Assembly: GCA_963971285.1 (NCBI GenBank)
Contig: OZ020248.1
Coordinates: 22,589,873-22,653,872 of the forward strand
DNA length: 64,000 nt
DNA from: Astropecten irregularis
Lineage: Eukaryota; Echinodermata; Asteroidea; Paxillosida; Astropectinidae
Direction of reading: 5' to 3'
Each line of letters begins with the position of its first letter. Positions within the stretch are counted from its first letter, which is position 1. The notes beneath the pieces were generated by a model. It was not told where the DNA came from and searched no databases. It worked only from the letters and a program-made list of their open reading frames with translations. Below, piece after piece: positions 11,013 to 20,774 of the stretch. A program made the position numbers and the translations under genes.

Positions 11013-12692
11013 CTTTTAGAGAGCAAATGGACATATTTTATGATAGGTTTTGGGGGAATGGTCCTGTTTAAGATTCGTCGCATGGATGCCACCCAGGCTC
11101 AACCCCCGTGTTTCGTGGCGAGTTGGACCTTCCTCCATAGTTGGAGAATTGGAGGTAGAAATGTTTACCTCAATGGTTGGAGGTAGGAGAGCCGCCAACT
11201 TAGCATCCCCACCTGACAATAACTACACTGATACTGTATACTATAGCAGTTATTGTCCACCTTCTCGTCGTAATTAGTAAGGTATACTGTGTGTCATTTC
11301 TCGGCTGTGTGCTTTTACCGGCTTCCTATTCTCACCTTGGTTTTTCTTTCCTGAGTGGATTCCGCCACTTATGCTAACCTCGCCCGTGGTATGAGTTTGT
11401 TCTTAAATTGGGTCTGGTTAGGCACTGGTTGTACTTGGAGGGTTTCTGCTTGTTCTGTGGTTAAACGAACGCCGATTGTTGCAAAGGAGTCTTGGTCTTT
11501 CGTGAGGGGATAGAACAAAGCGATGGGCGGTGTGTTTACCGGTACTGGACGGCAGCGGATTTCTGATATCGCGTGACGACGGACAGTTCCGTTATTCGGC
11601 CCACAGCCCTGCCTCCAAAAACAACGAAGGCTCGGCAGGCCTTCTGATAAAAGGCCGTGTTTACTTCTTATTTAATTTCCTCCGTGTTTTCCATTCCTTC
11701 CTGGCAATAGTTTTAAGGGCATTTGTCCCATTAGCCATTAACCGGATCAAAGAAGCGCAAGACCCTCTCGGCAGCATGGTCCAGTGAACCCCATTGGGTG
11801 TGTTTGGGGGTCTGAGAAGGGTGTACAGACCAAGAGTTTGAACAATGGTCCCTAGCAACAGTAGGTCCCATTTTATGGCTCAGGACGCGGAGGCCGGAAG
11901 GCCAGTCCAAACACACTCTTTCATCACTCCCTCATCTCCATGATAATAATACGGCACCTCAAATTAACATGGCAGATAAATGGCACAATAATGCATGCCC
12001 ACCCATCACTGACAGGGAATAAAGGTTGAATCGCAACATAATTAATTGGCGCTGGCGGGGCCGGTGCGCTGTTTTGGCAAAGCGAGGTGGTGTGGTCATG
12101 GTGCATGGTATCCCAGGCTATTTCTATCCCCACCACCACCAACAACAAATACTAATCATAGAACACACACCAGGGATGTGTTGTGGAAATATACTCCATT
12201 CAGACCGGAGTTGTTTTAGCATCAGGGGTACATCACCGACGCACAATGAAGCCGAATGAGACGAGCGCAACACCGTTAATTGAAGTCGACACCCCGTGAA
12301 GGAACCAACATTTCCCTGGGCAACCCCCGATCATCCGATTGTTGAGCCCCGGTATGATCAGCTCGTCAATCCACGGACAAAAGCCTGAAAATATGTCATC
12401 ATGTCACCGACCCTGCCGTCAAACCTCTCTCAATTTTCTTTTGGGATGTAAACTTTTTTGCCTGTGCAATTTGGACGCAGTCGCACCGTCGTAAAGATGG
12501 ATTTTATTCAAATGGAGCGATTTTGACGACCGAGTGACATTCTGTGTCTGACATAGTCAGAAGCACGGACGTTGCAAGTTGGTGCATCAGGCTGAGACCG
12601 TGTGTTGTGCTCGTACTGTTGAGAGAAATTTTGTGTGGCCGTCTTTTCTTCTTTTACGAGCAGCAGTCTGTATGTTACAGCCTATTGTTGCG
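11013..12692. other. Upstream region of gene B
   Basis: Mixed composition, no transposon recognised. Close to gene B, TCTTTTCTTCTTTTACGAGC followed by AG (about 12643-12665) is a plausible 3' splice site, so the leader of gene B may be spliced. No TATA element at a convincing position was found. Confidence 0.35.
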
Positions 12693-14090
12693 ATGGAGAC
12701 GATGTACACTCGGTTAGGCACCAGCCAACAACCGAAACTGCTCAACGCCCCGAACGAGCGCCTCTTCGTCGTGACCACGAAGCCGCTGACACCGCTGCCG
12801 ACCATCGCGGCCGAGGGGCGCCCGGAGGACACGGTGGAGGCAGCCGGGTGCAAGAAGCGCTCGTCAGTTTCGCCGTCGAGGAGGAGGGAGGGACTCCGGC
12901 ACGGGGACACCCGGACCCTGAGCGTGCAGATGGGGAAGAAGGTCAAGAAGAACGGCACGACGGCCACCATGGTCAAAGTGATGTTCCCGGAGAGCCAGCC
13001 CTCGGGCCTCATGACTCAGCGCCAGGACCGCCACGGGGGAGAGATGCGCGACGGCAGGCTCAGCAAGCCGGCGCTCATCCGGCGATCGGATATCAAGAAG
13101 CTGCGCTCCCTGGAAGGACTAAATCACGGTGTTCATGATCACAGAGCAGAACTTAACGAACAGGAAAACATGGATACCGTCTGGAACTCTAATTCATTCG
13201 CCCAAGTCCACACCATGGGCGGGAAGAAGGAGAGAGAGCTGGAGGATCTGCACGGCAGCTGCATGCATCCTCATGTGACCCGGGTGGACATTCTCTTCAA
13301 GCCCCTTGCAAAATCGGAGGAATTAGCCGGTGATGGGGAACACGAGCCACGGATCACTTGTCGCAGAAGGAGAGGGCCCGTCAGCAGGCAGCTGACCAAG
13401 GAGACGCCCTTCGGAAGCAGGGAATCGCTTTCCTTCTCCGCTCCGGACTTGGTTGGGAAGGCAAACAAGTCTGATCCGTCCAGTGATCCAGACGAGGTGA
13501 ACGGGAGCACCGAATCCTCGAACACGCTGGGTAACTGGGACTCGGCCGCCTACACGGCCAAGAACACGCGCATCGAATTCGCCAGGACCCTCCACGTGCC
13601 GCGGCCGTTCGTCCTGCGTAAAGACCGACGGTGGCAGCGACGAAAGCAGCAGCAACAGCAACAGGAGAAGGCCAGACTTTGCAGCCGCCACCTCCAGCAC
13701 ACGCGCCCGGTACCGTCCAGGCGCGCCCCCTCGCCCATTCACGCCAGGCCGGACGGCACCACCGGCTGCCCGGACCGGCTGTACGATCCCCGGCTGGTCA
13801 CGCCGACACGCCGCCGCTTCGAGCCCCACCGGCCGGTCCGACCCACGGCCTCCCGGGGCGTGCCCAGATTTCGGCACGACGGGATGGTCATTGGACCGTC
13901 CCACCCTCACCTACACCTGGCTGCCATCAACTCCGTCTACAACTGCAACAGACTGTCATTCTCGGGCTACGACACTCCTCCTGTCAGCGAGGCAGACAGT
14001 CTGGAGTGCCTGGATGATTTCGAGTCATTCAACCTGAAGGTGAAGATGGATCGTTTGATTGACAAGTTCAAGCACCTCTACCCTGACTGA
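12693..14090 (+). CDS. Gene B: 465-aa basic, disordered protein
   Basis: A long GC-rich open frame. The frame is open upstream as far as 12579 without an ATG; I chose the ATG at 12693 because GCGATGG is a strong initiation context, though the ATG at 12672 is possible. No known domain, signal peptide or membrane segment is seen. Features include a Ser-Arg-rich N-terminal region, a RESLSFSAPDL stretch, an RRWQRRK-(Q)6 basic/glutamine run at about residues 312-325, and a Pro/Arg-rich region. The acidic-to-amphipathic C terminus (SLECLDDFESF, then MDRLIDKFKHLY) looks like the only ordered segment. It lacks the CPPN(S/T)P tail of genes A, C and D, so membership in that family rests only on location, size, single-exon structure and composition. 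A tRNA-type SINE begins about 25 bases after the stop codon. Confidence 0.75.
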   Translation: METMYTRLGTSQQPKLLNAPNERLFVVTTKPLTPLPTIAAEGRPEDTVEAAGCKKRSSVSPSRRREGLRHGDTRTLSVQMGKKVKKNGTTATMVKVMFPESQPSGLMTQRQDRHGGEMRDGRLSKPALIRRSDIKKLRSLEGLNHGVHDHRAELNEQENMDTVWNSNSFAQVHTMGGKKERELEDLHGSCMHPHVTRVDILFKPLAKSEELAGDGEHEPRITCRRRRGPVSRQLTKETPFGSRESLSFSAPDLVGKANKSDPSSDPDEVNGSTESSNTLGNWDSAAYTAKNTRIEFARTLHVPRPFVLRKDRRWQRRKQQQQQQEKARLCSRHLQHTRPVPSRRAPSPIHARPDGTTGCPDRLYDPRLVTPTRRRFEPHRPVRPTASRGVPRFRHDGMVIGPSHPHLHLAAINSVYNCNRLSFSGYDTPPVSEADSLECLDDFESFNLKVKMDRLIDKFKHLYPD

Positions 14091-14115
14091 GGCATCATCT
14101 CTACCGTATAACATG

Positions 14116-14237
14116 GAATATTAAAAAGACATTGAAAAGTGAACAAAGAAAAATTTACTGGAACGGGATTCGAACCGGCGACCTCCTGAATACCGTACAG
14201 GTGCTCTACCAATTGAGCCATCCAGCCCTACGTTGGT
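14116..14237 (-). repeat. tRNA-derived SINE (head region)
   Basis: On the minus strand, TGGCTCAATTGGTAGAGCAC (A box), a putative anticodon arm, and GCCGGTTCGAATCCCGTTCC (B box) give a tRNA-like head. It is followed by TTTGTTCACTTTTCAATG, the SINE body. It matches 16453-16612. It ends before the conserved 3' tail. Confidence 0.75.
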
Positions 14238-14389
14238 GGTGACCCCAATAGTCAATTATCTTTGTTCGTTTGGCAGTCAGAAGCCATGAAACCACGCACA
14301 CACCGCCATACCCCAAGGATCGTTTCAATGATACACGCAGCATTGCTGCAACCTGGGAGAGGTACATGGGGATCACTCAAAGAGGACAC

Positions 14390-14497
14390 GGCTTTTTAAT
14401 TAATATAATCATCAAATAACCACAAGGGAAACTGACTGAATTTAAAGTCATTGAAAAGTGAACAAAGAAAAATTTACTGTAGCGGGAATAAGGACTA
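14390..14497 (-). repeat. tRNA-derived SINE (tail region)
   Basis: The complement reads TTTGTTCACTTTTCAATGAC, then TCAGTTTCCCTTGTGGTTAT and TGATGATTATATTAA. This is the 3' part of the SINE whose head is seen at 14116 and whose full form is at 16453. Confidence 0.65.
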
Positions 14498-14746
14498 TAG
14501 TTTAAGGTCACGTCACACGAATCAATTTTACGACCAACTTGGACTGTGGGGCAACTGACGAGGCCTTCAATGCATGCAAGAAGAAAGGCAAAAGCATGAA
14601 AGATGTTTTTTCTGACGATGTCTTTCTTAACCAAAAAAAGTTATGTGTAAACTAAAACGTGAATGTATAGTCTTTGTTTCTTCCTTCCTCCATGTTTTAA
14701 GATAGCCTCTAAACTTATTGTAAACACTTACTGTCCCGTGTGACCT

Positions 14747-14974
14747 GGGGCCAGATTCATGGAGCTGCTTAATCATGAAAAATCTTCCTTGATCAAACAG
14801 GATTACTAACCAAATTTTCATGTGATGTTCATTGCTTTTGACTTGTATTCGGCCATTGTTTGCCGAGCATAACATTCACAAGGAGTTTTGACTGGCATAC
14901 TGATTTTATTTACCATGGTGCTTGGTGCGTAAGAAAATGTTGGTGCTTAATAAGTAGCTCTGTGGAATTGCCCC
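14747..14974. repeat. GGGCCAATTTCAT MITE (family C2)
   Basis: GGGGCCAGATTCATGGAGCT at the left, GTAGCTCTGTGGAATTGCCC at the right, with the central word TTGACTTGTATTCGGCCATT. It is very similar to 8866-9100. Confidence 0.8.
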
Positions 14975-15291
14975 CTGCTCCAGCTTCGTATCCGTTTCCA
15001 ACATGCATTGTAGAGTAACCGAAGGTACGGGCTAAATATCTCGGTCCCAAGCCAACTCGGTACCGGGTCAACTCAGTCAGTCATATTGCAGCGATCTGAA
15101 CGTGCACATGCATAGCTCTGCTCCCTCCCCGGTCCCATGTTAGCCTGCTTGCCCGATTAACCACTTTCTTGCTTACTTGTTTTCTTGTTCTGATACTGTC
15201 TTAAGGTATAGTAAATATTGCACTTAATATCGTATTATCCTTTTATATAATTGAATCCTCCATTATTGTCAACAATAATATTATAACATGT

Positions 15292-15411
15292 TAGCCTTTG
15301 AGAAAGATCCTGCTAGGATCGAAACGTCAGGCCCTGCTAACTCTAAGCCTTATATTCCATGTCATTATTGTGGCTGATGAGCAGTTTGCATTAGGTAAAT
15401 ACTTGTATAAA
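15292..15411 (+). repeat. GATC-hairpin / GAAACGTC element (family H), best copy
   Basis: The order is GCCT, TTGAGAAA, GATCC-TGCTA-GGATC stem-loop, GAAAC, GTC, AGGC, then a tail 'CTAACTCTAAGCC' and 'GCTGATGAGCAGTTTGCA'. GCCT and AGGC can pair, so the whole has hammerhead-like geometry with a poor match to the CUGANGA box. Similar hairpins are known from Penelope-like element ends. Copies here: 3024, 4854, 7077, 19591, 45726, 50240, 56671. Confidence 0.7.
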
Positions 15412-15596
15412 TATATAATTATTAGATTAAAATATACAGTATGCATATATATTTCTTCTTCATATACATTTATAATGTCAGTCTATATAATGTACATGTC
15501 TTACCTCTGTGTAATGTTGTGCGGCGTGGGATGTTCTGAGTTCTGACGAATTGCGTGAAGTAAAAGAACCATGTACTTTGTACATGTTCATAACCT

Positions 15597-15841
15597 GGGA
15601 CCAGTTTCATAAAATTGTTAAGCACAAAAATTTGCTTAGCACAAAAAAGTCTCGCCCAATAAAACAAACCACCATTGAAAATTCCATTTGATAATTATGG
15701 TCACTAGCGAACAACAGCCAAAGAACAATCACAAGCGATACACAACACGTGGACATTTGGTTGTTAACCCTGTTTTTATTAAGACAGAAATGTTGTGCTT
15801 AGCACATTTTCGTGCTTAACAGTTTTATGAAATTGGCCCCT
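15597..15841. repeat. GGGCCAATTTCAT MITE (family C1)
   Basis: It begins GGGACCAGTTTCATAAAATT and ends ACAGTTTTATGAAATTGGCC. It carries GTCTCGCCCAATAAAACAAA and TTTTTATTAAGACAGAAATG. Copies at 16087 and 20268 share these words. Confidence 0.85.
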
Positions 15842-16086
15842 TGTGTGATCTTAGGTCCACGCCACATTAGGGTATTTTATAGGCAATCGGCGCCAATGCC
15901 CAAGAAACAAATCCACTTTTCCATTTTCATATTTTTTTCTGAGGATGAAAGTATAAAAAAAAATTGTGTAACAAAATATCCTTAGGCCCAAGTGCCACAC
16001 GAATTATTCCTTAATGCAAGCAATATTTGTAGTTTGCGTTGGACAGCACGGCTGACACTTTTTTTAAGCAGTCAGTAGCAAGGATC

Positions 16087-16271
16087 TGGGGCCAATTTCA
16101 TAAAACTGGTAAGCACAATAATTTGCTTAGCACAAAAATGTCTCGCCCAATAAAACAATTACAAGTGATACACAACACGAGGAAATTTGGTTCTTAATCC
16201 TGTTTTTATTAAGACAGAAATGTCATGCTTAGCAAATTTTTGTGCTTAACAGTTTTATGAAATTGGCCCCT
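16087..16271. repeat. GGGCCAATTTCAT MITE (family C1), internally deleted
   Basis: It has the same ends as 15597-15841 but lacks about 60 bases of the centre (the 'ACCACCATTGAAAATTCC' segment), joining directly to ACAATTACAAGTGATACACA. Confidence 0.85.
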
Positions 16272-16452
16272 GGATGCAATATTACCGTGTTGAAACTCAA
16301 TAGAAACATAGCTTAGTGGAGTGGACAAGTAGAATATGAATATACGTATTTCCCATTCGAAGAATCGCCCCTGAGTAATGACCAACCTACTGCCCAACAT
16401 TTCTATTTTGTTGGCCACATTTGGTAGAATTATTTTCAATACCCAAATACAT

Positions 16453-16612
16453 AATATTTTCATCATTATTCCAACCACAAGGGAAACTGACTGGATTAAT
16501 TTCAAGTCATTGAAAAGTAAACAAAGAAAAATTGACTGGAGAGGGATTCGAACCAGCGACCTCCTGAATACCGTACAGGCGCTCTACCATCTGAGCCACC
16601 CAAAACCTTACA
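16453..16612 (-). repeat. Full-length tRNA-derived SINE
   Basis: On the minus strand it runs from the tRNA-like head (GGGTGGCTCAGATGGTAGAG, B box GGTTCGAATCCC) through TTTGTTTACTTTTCAATGAC to the tail CAGTTTCCCTTGTGG and ATGATGAAAAT. It is about 160 bases long. This is the reference copy for the partial SINEs at 10378, 14116, 14390, 30364 and 44186. Confidence 0.75.
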
Positions 16613-17180
16613 TTTCTCAGTTGCAGCATTGCTAATTCTGCGCGTAATTGGCCATTATGTTTTATGGTTCATAATATAGGCCAATGATTTTTCGCCAATA
16701 TCGGATAAAATATTAAATTATATACTCCCTAACAATTTTGTGTAATGTGTTTTTAATGGGGTTTTTAAGGAACAACAAAATATTTTGTTAAGTTCGCCAC
16801 ACCTCACTGTGTCAAAAGATAATGTAGTCAAATGGCTTTTCGTTTGCTGTGTACTATTCGATGAAGTATTATACATGTACATACAATATACATATATTTT
16901 ATTACTCTATATACATGTACTTGTGTTTGAAGTGAGCAAAATAACACAGACGCGTCTGTTTGTACATGGACATTATACAACTTGTCATATTTGTTTTTAG
17001 TGAGCTTTATTCCATTGGTTATCTACATGTACAAGTATATCTATAGGGCAAAAAGGTGTTGGAAATGTTTTGGGACAAAGGTGAATGAAACTTATAAAAA
17101 TGGCCGGCCATGAAAGTACCGCAAGTCTTATAGCCTTATGACAGGCCGACGTCAACTTAAAATAGTCTGAAGGTCCGCTT
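16613..17180. other. AT-rich intergenic DNA, nothing recognised
   Basis: AT-rich with several TACATGTAC palindromes. No reading frame of interest or shared repeat is seen. Confidence 0.45.
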
Positions 17181-17263
17181 CAAACATCGAACTTCTGCCG
17201 TGCCTAATTCAAATACTGGCCCAAGATTTGAATCAGACATGGCAGAAATTCGACGTTTGAACA
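17181..17263. repeat. Imperfect hairpin with TTCTGCCGTG arms
   Basis: TCAAACATCGAACTTCTGCC and its near complement GGCAGAAATTCGACGTTTGA close a loop of about 40 bases, with 'ATTCAAAT' and 'ATTTGAAT' also pairing inside. A related hairpin with CTTCTGCCGTGCC and GGCACGGCA occurs at 47210-47270. Probably a MITE fragment. Confidence 0.5.
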
Positions 17264-17605
17264 ACTGCCGGCTGTCTGTCGGAAGTTCAACGGGTCTTGC
17301 CGCTTTTAATGGCCGAAGAGCGACACGGCTTCAAACGTCGATTTTACACCATCTCTAATTCGATTGAAACGTCCCAAATCAGAGTTCCACCCAGAGCGCC
17401 GCCTTCTCGTAATAAGAATATATCGCAATATCATAACTCTCTCTTGGTTCGCCATGTTGAAATTTGCATTAAGGTTAACAGTTTGAAGCAACTGCCGAAC
17501 TTCCGCCGCTTTTATGTCGATTGCAAAAATTATATTAGCCTCTTCGGAGTATGGCGGACTCAATATGAGGGCGCTGTTTGAAGTGGGTAATTTGAGTCGA
17601 ACACA

Positions 17606-18090
17606 AGGGTGCACCACACTAAATAAACTCCCATTGACCTTAGTGTAAAATCCCTCAACATTACAGTTAAAAAAAAACCCATCCAGAAGTTTCTCAGTTG
17701 TTGGTGCAATAGTGTAAATGATAGTGTGAACTCTCATCTACCCAATTCTTTTCAATTTTCGGATGGGTAACCGATTGGATTTTTTGCTAATTGCCCCAAG
17801 AAAAAGACACCCCCGAAATGTCCTTTTTTCCGTAACCGACTCGGTACGAGTTTTCATGAAGCAACCCTCCACGTTCAAGACAATGTAGGACCGGATTTTA
17901 AACCAAAATATCTTAAGTCTCCACAACAGTCTTAAGCACTGAACCCCCAGGTTGTGTTAACCCGTCATAATTACACAATATATTAATTGCACGACCCCTC
18001 AAATTGCATATTTTAAAAACATTTGAGGGTACACAGAAGTGATAATCAGCTCGGCGCATTGATTTTTGAGCTATTTAGTGTGGTGAACCC
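17606..18090. repeat. GGTGCACC inverted-repeat element (family K)
   Basis: It begins GGGTGCACCACACTAAATAA and ends TATTTAGTGTGGTGAACCCC. The inner words 'CCGAAATGTCC' and 'CGGCGCATTGATTTTTGAGC' recur at 46019-46333. Its length is about 485 bases; no protein-coding content. Confidence 0.75.
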
Positions 18091-18178
18091 CAAAGGATTT
18101 TAACCAAACCAAACTGCGCCCTCCTCCATCATACCTCTAAAAGGCTAATTGCATTAGTCACGACAGAAGTTCGACGTT

Positions 18179-18310
18179 TTAAAGTTAGTATCATAGTTTG
18201 GTTTTTATCTAAGAAATACAGATTCTTGGGCAAAAATATCAAGACAGATACAGTAACAGTCGTCTGTGAAAATTTCAGTTCCATACGGTGCCTCCTTTTT
18301 TTTTTACTTT
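18179..18310 (+). repeat. Family A MITE, left end only
   Basis: TTAAAGTTAGTATCATAGTT followed by GGGCAAAAATATCAAGACAG and CAGTTCCATACGGTGCC, then a T-run where the match stops. A truncated copy. Confidence 0.75.
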
Positions 18311-18823
18311 TTTTTATACGGTAACATAGCAATCAGACACTGAATAGGCCTACATACAGCCATATTGTATTAAGTACATGTATATCCCATTTTGTCATGT
18401 AGGCCCTATATCAGACTATAGAATAATGATCAGACTGAAGCACATACAGTAATAATTATTGCTTAATCTTAACATGAGTGACTCTTTTGATATTGAGGGC
18501 GCCCTTGCTAGTCACCGATTGTAACTCTATCCATGCTCTATCGAAAAGGGTTTTTATTTTATCAACGAGAACACGGATATCGTGTAACGAAAGCGGTGAA
18601 CACACACAGTCATGTCACTTACCACTCCTCACCTCGACCAATAGGAACAAACGTGCTGAGCACTCACCGACGAGAGGGCGTGTCCTGATGCGTACGCAAC
18701 CACTGATTGGCTGAAAGTATCCCCACAGTGATGACGTAGAATTCGTTCATGATCATCACTAATCAGACACACCTAGGCATTATGTCCGTGTCCTGTATAA
18801 TTACATGTAATGTAATGTAATGT

Positions 18824-18869
18824 GGTCTTCTGATGATGACTAGAGTAGGCTACTCGAAACGTTGAGACC
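18824..18869 (+). ncRNA. Hammerhead-like motif with CTGATGA and GAAAC
   Basis: GGTCT, CTGATGA, a small GAGTA-GGC-TACTC hairpin, GAAAC, GTT, then AGACC, which can pair with GGTCT. These are the ingredients of a hammerhead ribozyme in the right order. However, six bases separate CTGATGA from the hairpin, which a normal core does not allow. It is followed at 18895 by 'TTCTTACATGGTGT', also seen downstream of the family I hairpin at 19090, so it probably marks the end of a related retroelement. Confidence 0.35.
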
Positions 18870-19089
18870 GTAATAGAAGTGCGAAAGTACGAACGATTCT
18901 TACATGGTGTTTCCACAAACCGATGGATAGGAGGATAAAGGAAGTATTCAATGAAACCATTCTTGTCCTCGAACGGACTTTTTTCGTTCAAAGTTGTCCT
19001 CGGACGTTAGTGTCTACTTAGTCTATGGGAGTGCATTAAGGTAAAGGGACCATGGAAAAGACAATTCCTTGTCCTCGGATAATAATTTT

Positions 19090-19132
19090 TATCCTGAGGA
19101 CGAACAGAGCACACTGTTCGGAACGTCGAGTT
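19090..19132 (+). ncRNA. Hammerhead-like hairpin (family I, copy 2)
   Basis: CTGAGGA, stem CGAACAG/CTGTTCG with loop AGCACA, then GAAC GTC GAG. Compared with the copy at 10953-10994, both stem strands change together (GGCC to GAAC and its partner), which keeps the pairing. Downstream GGTTCTTCTCAGAACC forms another hairpin, also present next to the first copy. Confidence 0.45.
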
Positions 19133-19590
19133 AATACCTACGGTTCTTCTCAGAACCACACACTCTCACAGAAGAGATTACATGGTGTCACCGCAAACTT
19201 ACCTTCATTTTAGTACATCTACCATGCATAGCCTTAAGTCTTACTTAATAATTTTTATGAAACAAGAAATAATGTGTAAAATTATATTGTCATTCAAAAA
19301 GTGGACTAATAACAAAAGGCACAACAGAGGCTAAGATTGAAACATGGCGATTGGAAAGCATGTACAAAACCAATGGAGATGCTTAAAAAGATGTTTGTCC
19401 CAAACAAAAGAGGAACAACAGGGGTCCAAGATTGTAGGCGTGGTGTGTTGGGGGCGGGGGCTCTTGCATTTATTTTGTTACGAGCTTCGATCACCTTCAC
19501 ATTTTCCAGTTTGTTTTTGTCTGCGCGCATTCTGTCCATTGGTACCCCCTCGCTGATGTTGCACTCCGAAACAGAGGAAGTATAATAACA

Positions 19591-19809
19591 TTGCTTGGAG
19601 TTAGGAAGGCCTGACGTTTCGATCCTAGCAGGATCTTTCTCGAAGACTAATTAGTGACAAGTCATTTACCCTTCGAACCTAGAAAGATCCTGCTACACAT
19701 GTGTAGGCCTATAGGATCGAAACGTCAGGCCCTCTTACTCCAATCATTTCATACATTTGAGGTCATTATTTGAGCTGATGAGAAGTGTGCAAAAGTTTAT
19801 TACTTGTAT
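19591..19809. repeat. Two opposed family H elements
   Basis: The minus-orientation copy (GGCCTGACGTTTCGATCCTA at 19609) faces a plus-orientation copy whose hairpin loop is enlarged by ACACATGTGTAGGCCT before AGGATCGAAACGTCAGGCC. The tail word 'GCTGATGAGAAGTGTGCA' follows. The two opposed copies could form a long hairpin. Confidence 0.7.
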
Positions 19810-20267
19810 ATTGAAGTAAACACATAGATATTGTTTCCTTCGTCCAATATTTCTTAGAGCAAGATAAAGACATTAGACAAGCAAAACCCTTTTGCGTAAT
19901 GGACCTTTACCCATGCAGCGTTCGCCTGTAACATCGAGTTGATCAATAGAAGTACAATGTATGTCACAATATTGATATTGCTGAGTCCCCACTACACCGT
20001 TGTTATTTGTATAATGCCTTGCTTTATACCGAAGTGTCAAGCAACAAATAAGTTAGGAGATCACTGGTCTGAGTTGTACATTGTGTTTTGATTTGATATA
20101 GACACTGATATAGATCTGCTTACTAAGTTACTGTAAGCGTAAGCGTAGAATCGGCGCTTACGGAAGCAAATGATTATTTTGCTTACGAGGTCCTACTTCA
20201 TGGATTACCAAGGAATTTTCAGTTGCGTGCGTGCGTAGTTCGTGTAACTAATTAATTCCACGCTTAC

Positions 20268-20513
20268 CTGGGACCAATTTCATAAAACTGTTGAGCACAC
20301 AAATTTGCTTAGCACAAAAATCTCTCGTCCAATAAAACAAACCACCATTGAAAATTCCATTTGATATTCATGGTCAGTGAATAACAGCCAAAGAACAATC
20401 ACAAGTGATACACAACCGAACAAGGAAATTCGGTTGTAAACCCCGTTTTTATTAAGACAGAAATGTCATGCTTAGCAAATTTTTGTGCTTAACAGTTTTA
20501 TGAAATTGGCCTC
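20268..20513. repeat. GGGCCAATTTCAT MITE (family C1)
   Basis: CTGGGACCAATTTCATAAAA to TTTTATGAAATTGGCCTCTG, with the complete centre as in 15597-15841. It appears to be inserted in an older sequence with CGCTTAC and GCTTAGCG-type words on both sides. Confidence 0.85.
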
Positions 20514-20774
20514 TGGTTAGCGAAGACATTTGATGCTAATTAGGCCTACCCCACAAGCGAAGAATGGGAATAAGCGTCAAATTCTGCGCTAAGTAGAGTC
20601 ATGCATTGGGCCCTGTAATTGGTTGAAATCTCAATTTCTCTTGATACCATTTTCGTGGCGCACGGTCATTGGTCTGTACAACTTGGTTCCTCCTAAAAAT
20701 AGGAAGTTGGTGATGACATCATCCAATTTCTCTGGCTCCGGAGGTCGCAGGCTCGAATCCCCCTTTTAGTCAAT

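Noticed and set aside
12579-12692. N-terminal extension of gene B
   Set aside because: The upstream open part begins without an ATG and contains a pyrimidine-rich splice-acceptor-like tract, so it is probably leader or intron.
14160-14237. A tRNA gene on the minus strand
   Set aside because: The A and B boxes are present, but the acceptor stem closes poorly and the same head recurs at 16453 attached to the same SINE body, so it is a SINE.
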